The notes under the pieces were generated by a model. It saw only the letters and a program-made list of their open reading frames with translations. It was not told the origin of the DNA and did not search any database. DNA of 64,000 bases from Phycisphaeraceae bacterium (GTDB taxonomy: Bacteria > Planctomycetota > Phycisphaerae > Phycisphaerales > UBA1924), in assembly GCA_019636495.1 (NCBI GenBank), contig JAHBXL010000021.1:1-64000 (forward strand), read 5' to 3'. Below, one piece after another: positions 45,025 to 52,443 of the stretch (positions within the stretch are counted from its first letter, which is position 1; every line of letters begins with the position of its first letter). The position numbers and the translations under genes are program-made.

Positions 45025-45579
45025 ATGAAAATCAGACATCTTGTCGGGCTCGCCAGCGCGTCCCTGCTGGCGAGCGGGGTATCGGTTCAGGCACAGACCC
45101 CCATCCGGGTCGAGGTGACCGGGCAGGCGACTACATTTCACGCTTCCGGGGCGAGCATCCCGCTCACCATCAACAACACCATCACCGGCACCGTGCAGGT
45201 CAAGATCTACGACGAGAACTCGCTCGACGTCAACGGCGGCGTGCAGACCAACAGCATTGGGGCAGTGACGATCACAGGTACGGTCGGCACTTCAGGCACA
45301 CTTCTCGTGGAAGTGCTCATCGCAGATGGTGATGGGTTCTTCAGCTTTCCAGCCTTTCCTGACACGAACATGCTTGTCGGCGCTCTCGACTTCGCCGGTC
45401 TCTCCTTCAGCAGCACCGGTCTCCGCGATATGGCCCGAGTAGCCGTTGCGGTAGCAGGCGACATCACCGGCAACATCGAAGCCGGCGCGATCCGCCGCAT
45501 CCAGGCGCAGGGCCGTGTCCGGCCCGATCGTGTTGAGGCCTTCCCAGTGGGCACGGCCGTCTTCCCGGCCGATCATTGA
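45025..45579 (+). CDS. Secreted protein of unknown family
   Basis: Predicted 184-residue exported protein: signal peptide MKIRHLVGLASASLLASGVS, cleaved near VQAQ, then a beta-rich domain (VEVTGQATTFHASGASIPL, TVQVKIYDENSLDVNGG, IEAGAIRRIQAQG). No PEP-CTERM or dockerin is visible, and the last 20 residues (RPDRVEAFPVG and on) look unlike the preceding fold, so a late frameshift is possible. AGGAAG precedes the ATG, six bases after the broken FGE-like gene. The next gene starts three bases after its stop, suggesting one transcript. Confidence 0.6.
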   Translation: MKIRHLVGLASASLLASGVSVQAQTPIRVEVTGQATTFHASGASIPLTINNTITGTVQVKIYDENSLDVNGGVQTNSIGAVTITGTVGTSGTLLVEVLIADGDGFFSFPAFPDTNMLVGALDFAGLSFSSTGLRDMARVAVAVAGDITGNIEAGAIRRIQAQGRVRPDRVEAFPVGTAVFPADH

Positions 45580-45582
45580 TCG

Positions 45583-47205
45583 ATGCCCAACCCTTCCAAC
45601 CCCTATCCCAACCCACAACTCACCGCCGCGTTCGGCCCGGCCAGTGCCGGCCCTGGGGGAGGGGGGCGATCAGCGGATGGCCGAACCCCCATCGCCCGCG
45701 CCGGCAACGGCCCATGGTGGATGTGGGTGCTGCTCATCATCCTCGTCGCGGCGGTGGTCGTGCGGCAACAGTGGCCCAAGCCCACCGAGCCCGACTTCGC
45801 CGCGCGGGCCGCGGCGGGAAAAATCAAGTATCCCGCGGTGTCCATCGAGTACACGCTGCCCGCCAAGATGTACTTCGGGCTCAAGGGCCTTTCGCCCGAT
45901 CCCAACCTGCCGCGCATGCTGCAGGAATCGGTCGACTCCGCGGCGGGCTTCGCCGACCTCTGGCCGCAGAAGCCATCGTTCCTGCCGGCGGTTCGGCCCA
46001 AGCCCGATGCGCCGCCGCCGCCCGCGCACGCGCGCCTCTACGCCGCGATCCTCGCCGCCGACACGCTCAACCCTGGCGAGGCCGAGAAGCGCCTCGACCG
46101 GCTGGAGTTGCAACTCGATCCCGAATCGCCCCTCGTCGCCGATGTCGCCCTGCTGCGGCGCATGTACGCGGCCGATGCGCCCCCCGCGGCGGAGATCGCC
46201 GCGGCGATGGAACCCGCCGACCGCGAAGCCTTCGAGCAGAGGCACGGGCTGTTCGCACGCCTGGCGCTTTCGTTCGGCGATGATGCCGCCGCGGCCCGGC
46301 GCGATGCCGCGAGCAGCGGCCTCACCATGCTGCTGACGATCATGTTCTTCGGCGGCGCGGCGGGCCTGGCGATCCTTGCCGGCTTCGCCGTGTTGATCTA
46401 CTTCGTCATCCTCGCGCTGCAGGGCCGTCTGCGCCGTCGATTCGTGCCGCCGGGGCGGTCCGCCGGCGATGCGGGCGGCGACGCAGGCCCCGGCCAGGGC
46501 GTCTGGCTCGAGATGGTCTCGCTCTTTGTCGGCGGGTTCCTGTTCATCGGTCTGGCCGGCGACCTGCTCGGCGCGGCGGGCGTCTCTTGGGCCGGCTTCC
46601 TTTCCCTCGGACTTCAGTGGCTGCTGGTGCTCGTCATCTTCTGGCCCGTCGTCCGCGGCATGAGTTGGGAGCGCTGGCGCGGCGAGATCGGCTGGCACAG
46701 CGGCCGCGGCGTGGCCAGGGAAGTGGGGGCGGGCCTGCTGGTCTACCTCGCCTGCCTGCCGATCTACTTCTTCACCGCGTTCCTGCTCGTCATCGCCATG
46801 CTCATCTGGTCGGCGCTCTCCGGCACCGAGCCGGCCCGTCCCATCGAAGACAACAAGGTCTTCGAGATCGCCTCGTCCGGCAACCCCGTGGTGTTGATAC
46901 TGATTTTCATGCTCGCCTCGGTGTGGGCCCCGATCGTCGAGGAGTCGATCTTCCGCGGCGCGCTCTACCGCCGCCTGCGCCTCGGGCTCCCGTTCATCGG
47001 GGCCGCGCTCATCTCCGCCGCGTTGTTCTCCATCATGCACGGGTACGCCGTGGTCCAACTCGTCCTCGTCGGCGTGCTCGGCCTGATGTTCGCCATCATC
47101 CGCGAGTGGCGCGGCTCGATCATCGGCGCCGCGGCGGTGCACTGTGTCCACAACACCGTCGTGTTCACCTTCGCCGTGCTCCTGCTGGGACAGGCCGCGA
47201 GTTGA
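45583..47205 (+). CDS. CPBP-family intramembrane metalloprotease
   Basis: Predicted 540-residue membrane protein. A Gly/Pro-rich N-terminus and one helix (WMWVLLIILVAAVVV, about residues 45-60) precede a soluble helical domain (about 80-240), a second helix pair, then a CPBP (Abi/Rce1-like) domain at about 370-535 with the motifs EESIFRGALYRRLR, FSIMHGYAVVQLVL and HCVHNTVVF, whose Glu and His residues bind the metal. At least seven transmembrane helices. Substrates are unknown; relatives process prenylated proteins or bacteriocins. The spacing of three bases after the secreted protein suggests co-expression. Confidence 0.85.
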   Translation: MPNPSNPYPNPQLTAAFGPASAGPGGGGRSADGRTPIARAGNGPWWMWVLLIILVAAVVVRQQWPKPTEPDFAARAAAGKIKYPAVSIEYTLPAKMYFGLKGLSPDPNLPRMLQESVDSAAGFADLWPQKPSFLPAVRPKPDAPPPPAHARLYAAILAADTLNPGEAEKRLDRLELQLDPESPLVADVALLRRMYAADAPPAAEIAAAMEPADREAFEQRHGLFARLALSFGDDAAAARRDAASSGLTMLLTIMFFGGAAGLAILAGFAVLIYFVILALQGRLRRRFVPPGRSAGDAGGDAGPGQGVWLEMVSLFVGGFLFIGLAGDLLGAAGVSWAGFLSLGLQWLLVLVIFWPVVRGMSWERWRGEIGWHSGRGVAREVGAGLLVYLACLPIYFFTAFLLVIAMLIWSALSGTEPARPIEDNKVFEIASSGNPVVLILIFMLASVWAPIVEESIFRGALYRRLRLGLPFIGAALISAALFSIMHGYAVVQLVLVGVLGLMFAIIREWRGSIIGAAAVHCVHNTVVFTFAVLLLGQAAS

Positions 47206-47294
47206 GTCGGATGCACGTCGCCACTCCCTGGCGTTCTCTACACTCATGCCTCTCGCCTCGGAATGGCGGGTACCCGATATACAGGAGAGCGCAC

Positions 47295-47852
47295 ATGCTC
47301 AGGTCCATTGGCTTCGGCATCGCGGCATCGTTGTTAGGCGTTATGGTGTTCGCGCTCGCCGGCGGACATGGCGCGGCCCAACCCGCGGCCGTTCCCAGCG
47401 TGGCGAAGGTGCCCGATCCTCTCGACCCCGTCGCCTATCTCGCGGGCCGCTGGGTGAAGGTCGATCAGAGCGGCGCGGCCGAGGAGCACTGGTCTTCGCC
47501 GCGCGGCGGCGCGATGATGGGCATGTTCCGCTTGGATCGGCGCGATGGATCGCCCGTCCTGTTCGAGATTCTCACGATCACCGCCGAGGGCGACGACCTC
47601 CTGCTTCGCCTGCGGCACTACTCGCCGCGACTGGTCGCCAAGGAAGACAAGGACAAGCCGATGACGCTGAAACTCTCCGAGCACGGCGAGCGCCGCGTCG
47701 TCTTCTCCGCGCACGAGCACGCCGCCGACCTCTCGCGGATCGTCTACCACTGTCCGACGGCCGACACGCTGAAGATCACGGTGGAGTTCGCCGCGAACGA
47801 TGGCGAGGAGCGCGACCCGCTTCAGTTCGAGTTGAAGCGCGAAGCCCGATGA
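47295..47852 (+). CDS. Exported DUF6265-like protein
   Basis: Predicted 185-residue secreted protein. Signal peptide LRSIGFGIAASLLGVMVFAL to about GGHGAAQP. The domain has YLAGRWVKVDQSGAAEEHW, GGAMMGMFRL, VLFEILTITAEGDDLLLRLRHYSP and TLKLSEHGERRVVFSA, which fits the DUF6265 family of lipocalin-like exported proteins. Function unknown. AGGAGA lies seven bases before the ATG. It converges on kmo with an eight-base gap. Confidence 0.75.
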   Translation: MLRSIGFGIAASLLGVMVFALAGGHGAAQPAAVPSVAKVPDPLDPVAYLAGRWVKVDQSGAAEEHWSSPRGGAMMGMFRLDRRDGSPVLFEILTITAEGDDLLLRLRHYSPRLVAKEDKDKPMTLKLSEHGERRVVFSAHEHAADLSRIVYHCPTADTLKITVEFAANDGEERDPLQFELKREAR

Positions 47853-47860
47853 AGTGAGAG

Positions 47861-49417
47861 TCAGGCCAGCATCGCCGCGCCGGCCTCGGCCACCGCCGAC
47901 CGCCACGCGCTCTCGCCGAGCCGCTCGATCGAATCGGGGCCGAGCCGCTCGATCACCCGGTCGAGCACGGCGTCGAGTTCGCGCCCGCGCCGCCGCGCCT
48001 CGGCATACGGCACGGTCGAAAAACTCACCAGGTTGTACTGCGGGTGTACGCGATCGGGGAACGCGTCGTGCAGGGTCTGCTCGACGCGCTTGCGGTAGCG
48101 GAACGCGGGCGAGCCGACCTTGTCGCGCATCTCCACGAAGTTCTCGATCGCCATGTCGGCGATGGCATCGGCATTGGGCTTGCGCAGCGCGTGATACTCG
48201 GCGAGCGCTGCGGGCAGATCGCTTGAGCGGTCGAGGCACTCGGCCAGCACGCGCACATCCTCGAACCCCGCGTTCATGCCCTGGCCATAGAACGGCACAA
48301 TCGCGTGCGCGGCATCGCCCGCCAGCGCCGTGGCGCGGCGGCCATCGCGCGCCATGCGGAACCACGGCGCGCACCGCACCGTCACCAGCGAACTGGTCGG
48401 GTTGGCGAAGAAATCCTGCACCAACGTCGGCATCAGCGGGACCGCATCGGGGTAGTGCGCGCTGAAGAACTCCAGCACACGCGCACGCTCCGCTTCGCTC
48501 GGCGCGGCGCTCCGTTCCGCCGCGCGGCGCGCGGCGAGTTCGCCCTCCAGGTGCGCAAACGAGTGCTCGCCCTCGCCCCCCTCAAACGGCCAGAACAGCG
48601 TGCACGTGAACGACCCATCGCGGTTCGGCAGCGCGATCATCATCGAACCGCCCCGCGGCCAGATATGCAGCGCGTTGGGCTCGAGGGCGAAGTGGGACCG
48701 ATCTTCGTGGCACCGCTCCTGGTGGCACCGCTCCTGGTGGCACCGCTCTCCAGAGCGGTGCTCCTGCCCCGGTCTCTTCGCGCCCCGCTCTGGAGAGCGG
48801 GGCCACCCCGGGATGTGCAGTTCCTTGTACCCGTGCGCCAGATACGACTGGCTGTACTCGAATCGGTCCGTCTTCTGCATCGCGCCCCGCACGGCGGAGA
48901 ACGCGCCATCGCCGCCGAAGATCAGGTCCGCCTCGATCACCTCCGCCGCGGCGTTCGGGTTGGCTTCGTCGGCAAACACCGCGCGGCAACGGTCAAGGTC
49001 CACGTCGAGGCAGCGGCGATCGAAGATCATCGACACGCCCTGCGAGGCCGCCGCGGCGTGAATCAGCGTGAGATTCAGCCCCCCGCGCGAAACGCTGTTG
49101 ATCGCATCCGCGGGGTTCTTGGAGTACGGCTGAAAGATCGTGCCCATCGCGCCCGCGTTCGGCGCGGGATGGATCATGCGTCCGGGCATCGGGATGGCAT
49201 CGCGATCGAGCACCGTGCGATCGAGATCGACTCCCGCCAACCCCCACAGCCCGCGTGCTGAGAGCGCGAGGTTGATGGACCTTCCTCCGATGTAGCCCCT
49301 GGCGCGAGGATCGGGACGCCGCTCGACCACGCTGACACGCCAGCCGCGCCGCGCGAAGTACACCGCGGCCAGCGAGCCGACCAGACCAGCGCCGATGATG
49401 AGGACATGCCGTTCCAT
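47861..49417 (-). CDS. kmo: Kynurenine 3-monooxygenase with in-frame repeat insertion
   Basis: Predicted 518-residue FAD monooxygenase converting L-kynurenine to 3-hydroxykynurenine with NADPH and O2. FAD site GAGLVGSLAAVYFARRG (from residue 8), GYIGGRSINLALSARG, the substrate loop YKELHIPG and ALEPNALHIWPRG, and GDAAHAIVPFYGQGMNAGFED are all present. Enzymes of this family are about 460 residues; here about 37 extra residues lie at 202-240 between HIPG and FALE, made of WPRSPERGAKRPG and three EERCHQ-like units. They are the translation of a palindromic repeat (48706-48817). ATG at 49417 lacks a ribosome site and lies about nine bases from a predicted transcription start, so it may be leaderless. 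Downstream of kynU in the same direction. Confidence 0.93.
   Translation of the reverse strand: MERHVLIIGAGLVGSLAAVYFARRGWRVSVVERRPDPRARGYIGGRSINLALSARGLWGLAGVDLDRTVLDRDAIPMPGRMIHPAPNAGAMGTIFQPYSKNPADAINSVSRGGLNLTLIHAAAASQGVSMIFDRRCLDVDLDRCRAVFADEANPNAAAEVIEADLIFGGDGAFSAVRGAMQKTDRFEYSQSYLAHGYKELHIPGWPRSPERGAKRPGQEHRSGERCHQERCHQERCHEDRSHFALEPNALHIWPRGGSMMIALPNRDGSFTCTLFWPFEGGEGEHSFAHLEGELAARRAAERSAAPSEAERARVLEFFSAHYPDAVPLMPTLVQDFFANPTSSLVTVRCAPWFRMARDGRRATALAGDAAHAIVPFYGQGMNAGFEDVRVLAECLDRSSDLPAALAEYHALRKPNADAIADMAIENFVEMRDKVGSPAFRYRKRVEQTLHDAFPDRVHPQYNLVSFSTVPYAEARRRGRELDAVLDRVIERLGPDSIERLGESAWRSAVAEAGAAMLA
48706..48817 (-). repeat. Palindromic repeat cluster inside kmo
   Basis: Two perfect hairpins CACCGCTC-TCCA-GAGCGGTG (48741-48760) and CCCCGCTC-TGGA-GAGCGGGG (48783-48802), preceded by two partial GTGGCACCGCTCCTG units 15 bases apart. 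The outer edges read GTGGC and GCCACC. Length keeps the kmo frame open. Confidence 0.85.
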
Positions 49418-49423
49418 GCAAAA

Positions 49424-49440
49424 TGTATAGCAACTATACA
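49424..49440 (-). promoter_or_regulatory. Palindromic operator overlapping a -10 before kmo
   Basis: TGTATAG-CAA-CTATACA: seven-base perfect arms. On the - strand it includes TATAGT (49433-49438), five of six matches to a -10, which predicts transcription starting about nine bases before the kmo ATG. A regulator bound here would block that promoter. The TGTATA/TATACA core is typical of GntR-type operators. No -35 of quality is present. Confidence 0.5.
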
Positions 49441-49510
49441 ATCAGCGTCGTATCCGAAAACACTCTGGCCCGCTCCAAAGGCCACCAAAAAACCACGGCC
49501 AATCGGCGAT

Positions 49511-50893
49511 TCAGTCTCGCGCCGATGCGGCCAGGTCGCGGAGGATCGCCGCGAACCGCCACGCATCGTGGTAGGAGTTGTACAACGGCACAGGCGCAGC
49601 GCGCACGACGTCCGGCTCGCGGAAGTCGCAGACCACGCCCATCGAGAGCAGTTTCGAGAGCATCTCGCGGCCGCGGCCGGGAACGCGGATCGAGAGTTGG
49701 CACCCGCGCGCTTTGGGATCGCTGGGCGTGAGCACTTCGAGAGGCGCAGGTTCACCCCGCTCCGCAGAGCGGGGCCACCCCGACACCAGCAGTTGCTCGA
49801 GGTAGCCGGTGAGTCTGACGGACTTGTCGCGCAGCGCGGCGATGGTCGCACGGTCGAAGAGCGCGAGCGAGGCCCGCACCGCCGCGAGCGAGAGGATCGG
49901 CGGGTTGGAGGTGCTCCACGCATCGGCCCGCGCAACGGGCACAAAGTCGGGCCCCATGACAAAGCGCGTCGAAGGATCGTTGCCCCACCACCCCGCGAAA
50001 CGCGGCAGCGCGGTGTTGCCCAGGTGCCGCTCGTGCACGAACGCGCCGGCGACCGACCCCGGACCCGAGTTGAGATACTTGTACGAGCACCACGCGGCGA
50101 AATCGACTCCCCACTCGTGCAGCGCGAGCGGGATGTTGCCCGCGGCGTGCGCCAGATCCCACCCCACGATGATGCCCCGCGACCGCGCGTGCTCGGTGAT
50201 GCGGGCCATGTCGAACACCTGCCCGGTGCGGTAGTTCACGCCGCCCATCAGCAGCATCGCCGCGCTGTCGGCATGGCGGTCGATCGCTCCGAGAATCTCG
50301 TCGGTCGCGAAGACGCCCGTGCGCTCATCGCGCGCGACGAGCCGCACCACGGCATCGCGCTGGTTGAACGCGCCATTCGAGGCCCGCGCGTGAAAGTCCG
50401 CCTGCGAGCGGATGGCGTAGGAATCGGATGGGAACGCCGAGTCCTCCATCAGGATGCGGTAGCGATCGGCGCGTGGCCGGTAGAACGAGACCATCAGCAG
50501 GTGCAGGTTCACCGTCAGCGAGTTCATCGCGACGACCTCGGCCTCCTTCGCGCCGATGAGGCGAGAAATCGGGCCGCGGAGTTCCTCGTGCGCCGGGTAC
50601 CAGGGGTGCTGAGCGTGAAAGTGCCCCTCAACGCCGAGCCTGGCCCAGTCATCGAGTTCCTGCATGAGCGCCTCGCGCGTCGATCGCGGTTGCAGGCCCA
50701 GCGAGTTGCCGGTCAGGTAGATCGCGGGCTCATCATCGGCGATGGCGAGCGGAGAAGCGCTGTGCGCGGTCGCGGCGGTGCGTCGCAGGTCGCCGGCGAG
50801 GGGAAGGTGAAACTCGCCGCGGAACGCGCGGAGCGGGTCGCTCGCATCGAGGTCGAGCGCAAAGGCCTCATCGGTACGGAGCGCATCGGGCAT
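49511..50893 (-). CDS. kynU: Kynureninase with short in-frame repeat insertion
   Basis: Predicted 460-residue PLP enzyme that splits 3-hydroxykynurenine (or kynurenine) to 3-hydroxyanthranilate and alanine. Motifs: YLTGNSLGLQPRS, SLTVNLHLLMVSFY, LLMGGVNYRTGQVFD, IVGWDLAHAAGN, WCSYKYLNSGPGS with PLP lysine K272, and FAGWWGNDPSTRF. Residues about 370-384 (GWPRSAERGEPAP) are a repeat-derived insertion not expected between the YLEQLLV helix and VLTPSDPKARGCQLSIRV. The ATG at 50893 is preferred because in-frame sequence upstream is the translation of the 33-bp array. It lies between the ACMSD and kmo genes in one operon. Confidence 0.93.
   Translation of the reverse strand: MPDALRTDEAFALDLDASDPLRAFRGEFHLPLAGDLRRTAATAHSASPLAIADDEPAIYLTGNSLGLQPRSTREALMQELDDWARLGVEGHFHAQHPWYPAHEELRGPISRLIGAKEAEVVAMNSLTVNLHLLMVSFYRPRADRYRILMEDSAFPSDSYAIRSQADFHARASNGAFNQRDAVVRLVARDERTGVFATDEILGAIDRHADSAAMLLMGGVNYRTGQVFDMARITEHARSRGIIVGWDLAHAAGNIPLALHEWGVDFAAWCSYKYLNSGPGSVAGAFVHERHLGNTALPRFAGWWGNDPSTRFVMGPDFVPVARADAWSTSNPPILSLAAVRASLALFDRATIAALRDKSVRLTGYLEQLLVSGWPRSAERGEPAPLEVLTPSDPKARGCQLSIRVPGRGREMLSKLLSMGVVCDFREPDVVRAAPVPLYNSYHDAWRFAAILRDLAASARD
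49751..49780 (-). repeat. Palindromic repeat inside kynU
   Basis: CCCCGCTC-CGCA-GAGCGGGG (49755-49774) with GCCACC after it, the same element as in kmo, with GCA in place of GGA in the loop. It translates to GWPRSAERG, against GWPRSPERG in kmo. Confidence 0.85.
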
Positions 50894-50918
50894 GGGGGAT
50901 TGTTGGCGCGCGGGCGTG

Positions 50919-51105
50919 TAGCACGGGCATCCTGCCCGTGCAGTGGAGGGACACGGCCAGGATGGCCGTGCTACGGGAGTCATTCACGGCCAGGATGGCC
51001 GTGCTACGGGAGTCATTCACGGCCAGGATGGCCGTGCTACGGGAGTCATTCACGGCCAGGATGGCCGTGCTACGGGAGTCATTCACGGCCAGGATGGCCG
51101 TGCTA
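50919..51105 (-). repeat. Tandem array of 33-bp palindromic repeats
   Basis: Five copies start at 50952, 50985, 51018, 51051 and 51084, each with CACGGCCAGGATGGCCGTG (eight-base arms, GGA centre) plus CTACGGGAGTCATT; the last copy is cut short by the ACMSD stop codon. At 50919-50940 a diverged relative, GCACGGGCA-TCC-TGCCCGTGC, precedes the array. It occupies nearly all of the space between the ACMSD stop and the kynU start, so it is transcribed in the operon. Confidence 0.95.
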
Positions 51106-52308
51106 AAGCCGCAGAAACTCCGCCGCGGTCTTCCACAGCAGTTGCTCGCGCATGGGCTCCGGGATGCCGCGGATCGATTCGATCAGTTGGCCGGGATGCT
51201 CTTCGCCGAGGGGGAAGGGGTAGTCGCTCCCCAAGGCAACGCGCTCGGCCCCGAGAAGGCCGGTGATAACGCCGAGCGCGCCCGCATCGTGCACGAGTGA
51301 ATCGACGTAGAAACTCGCGGGGCGCATCAATCCCTGCGCCGGATCGGTCACACGCATCACCTGCGCGCGCGGGTTGGTCTTCGTGTCCACCGCGCACAGG
51401 TCCGGCCGCGCTGCAAAGCCGTGCTCCAGCCGGCCGATGGTGCCGGGAAAACTGCCGCCGCCGTGCGCAAAGCAGATCCGCAGTCGCGGCAGTCTTTCCA
51501 GTAATCCCGAGAACAGCACGGAGGCGACGGCCATGCCGGTCTCGGCAGGCATGCCCACCAGCCACGCCATCCAGTACTTGGCGTATCGCGGGTGCGGTTC
51601 GGGCGGAACCGGCGGCGGGCCATCGTGAGTCGGCCCCCCAGTCTGACCAAACGTTGCGCCCAGCATGTCCCACGGGTGGACGAAGACGGCCGCGTTCAGT
51701 CGCTCCGCGGCCTGAAAGAACGGGAAGAGCGCGGGCTCGCCGATGTTGAGGCCGTTGACGTTGGTGCCGATCTGCACGCCGCGAAGGCCGAGGCCGCCCA
51801 GCGCGGTGGGCGTCATGCAGCGTTCGAGTTCGCGGATGGCGAGGTCGATGTCCTGAAGGGGGACGGTGGCGAGTCCTTCGAAGGGGCGCAGGCGTGGCAT
51901 GGGCTTGCGGCCCATGTCGGTGCCACTCGAATGCGGTTGAGGTTCCGGCACGGCCAGGATGGCCGTGCTACGCACAATCTCGGCGATGTGATCATTCAAC
52001 AGGCGCGCCAGATCCATCGCATCGCGCGGCCGCGCCCAGTAGGAGAACATGATGGGCACGGTGCTGAGCACCTGCGTGGTGACGCCGGTGCGATGCATGT
52101 CGGCGAGCCTCGCGGCGGGGTCCCAGCAGTTGGCCTGCACCTCGCGGAAGAACTTCGGCGGCTTGCTGCCATCGACGCTGCACGACTGGCACATGCGAGC
52201 GCACCCGGGCCCGTGGTGATCGAGCGCAACCCACCCCGAATAGCCGGACTTCCGGGTCCAGTCGGGCCATTTCTCGGGCAGGATGTGCGTGTGCAGGTCG
52301 ATCTTCAA
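51103..52308 (-). CDS. acmsd: 2-amino-3-carboxymuconate-6-semialdehyde decarboxylase with repeat insertion
   Basis: Predicted 401-residue zinc amidohydrolase-type decarboxylase, diverting the product of 3-hydroxyanthranilate oxidation away from quinolinate. Metal ligands: H6 and H8 (DLHTHILPE), His in VFVHPWDM, His in ICFAHGGGSFPG, Asp in ALGSDYPFPLGE. Standard enzymes have about 335-345 residues; the extra length is mostly at about 112-139, where LLNDHIAEIVRS is followed by TAILAVPEPQPHSSG and TDMGRKPMPRLR before FEGLATVPLQD. The two parts translate palindromic repeats. The start codon is TTG at 52308, since the first in-frame codon of the conserved MKIDLHTH is TTG; AGGA lies about nine bases before it. 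First gene of the kynurenine operon. Confidence 0.9.
   Translation of the reverse strand: MKIDLHTHILPEKWPDWTRKSGYSGWVALDHHGPGCARMCQSCSVDGSKPPKFFREVQANCWDPAARLADMHRTGVTTQVLSTVPIMFSYWARPRDAMDLARLLNDHIAEIVRSTAILAVPEPQPHSSGTDMGRKPMPRLRPFEGLATVPLQDIDLAIRELERCMTPTALGGLGLRGVQIGTNVNGLNIGEPALFPFFQAAERLNAAVFVHPWDMLGATFGQTGGPTHDGPPPVPPEPHPRYAKYWMAWLVGMPAETGMAVASVLFSGLLERLPRLRICFAHGGGSFPGTIGRLEHGFAARPDLCAVDTKTNPRAQVMRVTDPAQGLMRPASFYVDSLVHDAGALGVITGLLGAERVALGSDYPFPLGEEHPGQLIESIRGIPEPMREQLLWKTAAEFLRL
51890..51975 (-). repeat. Two palindromic repeats inside the ACMSD gene
   Basis: One is GCACGGCCA-GGA-TGGCCGTGC (about 51953-51972), the same core as the 33-bp array. The other is CATGGGC-TTGCG-GCCCATG (about 51897-51916), followed by TCGGTGCCAC. 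Both keep the ACMSD frame open. Confidence 0.8.
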
Positions 52309-52443
52309 GTGGCGGTGTGTCCTGCCATTGGGGGTCCGGCATTATTGCAGACCCGGCGAAAGAGGGTCTGTTTGAATCTGGTGGCTCTGCTCCTGGGCGT
52401 TCATGCACTGCTCTGGAGAGCAGTGCCACCATAGGCTTGGGCC
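52309..52443. other. Divergent region between the kynurenine operon and gatA
   Basis: Must hold the operon promoter. It contains an inverted repeat CAGACCC / GGGTCTG (52348-52370) beside AATAAT on the - strand (52341-52346), a possible -10, and a GCTC-TGGA-GAGC repeat at 52406-52425. No -35 is convincing. Confidence 0.4.
52406..52425 (+). repeat. Palindromic repeat upstream of gatA
   Basis: CACTGCTC-TGGA-GAGCAGTG followed by GCCACC: same family as the elements in kmo and kynU, with compensating changes in both arms, 18 bases before the gatA start. Confidence 0.85.

Noticed and set aside
50919..51105. CRISPR array
   Set aside because: The 33-bp copies are directly abutting with no unique spacers, and no cas gene is in the window.
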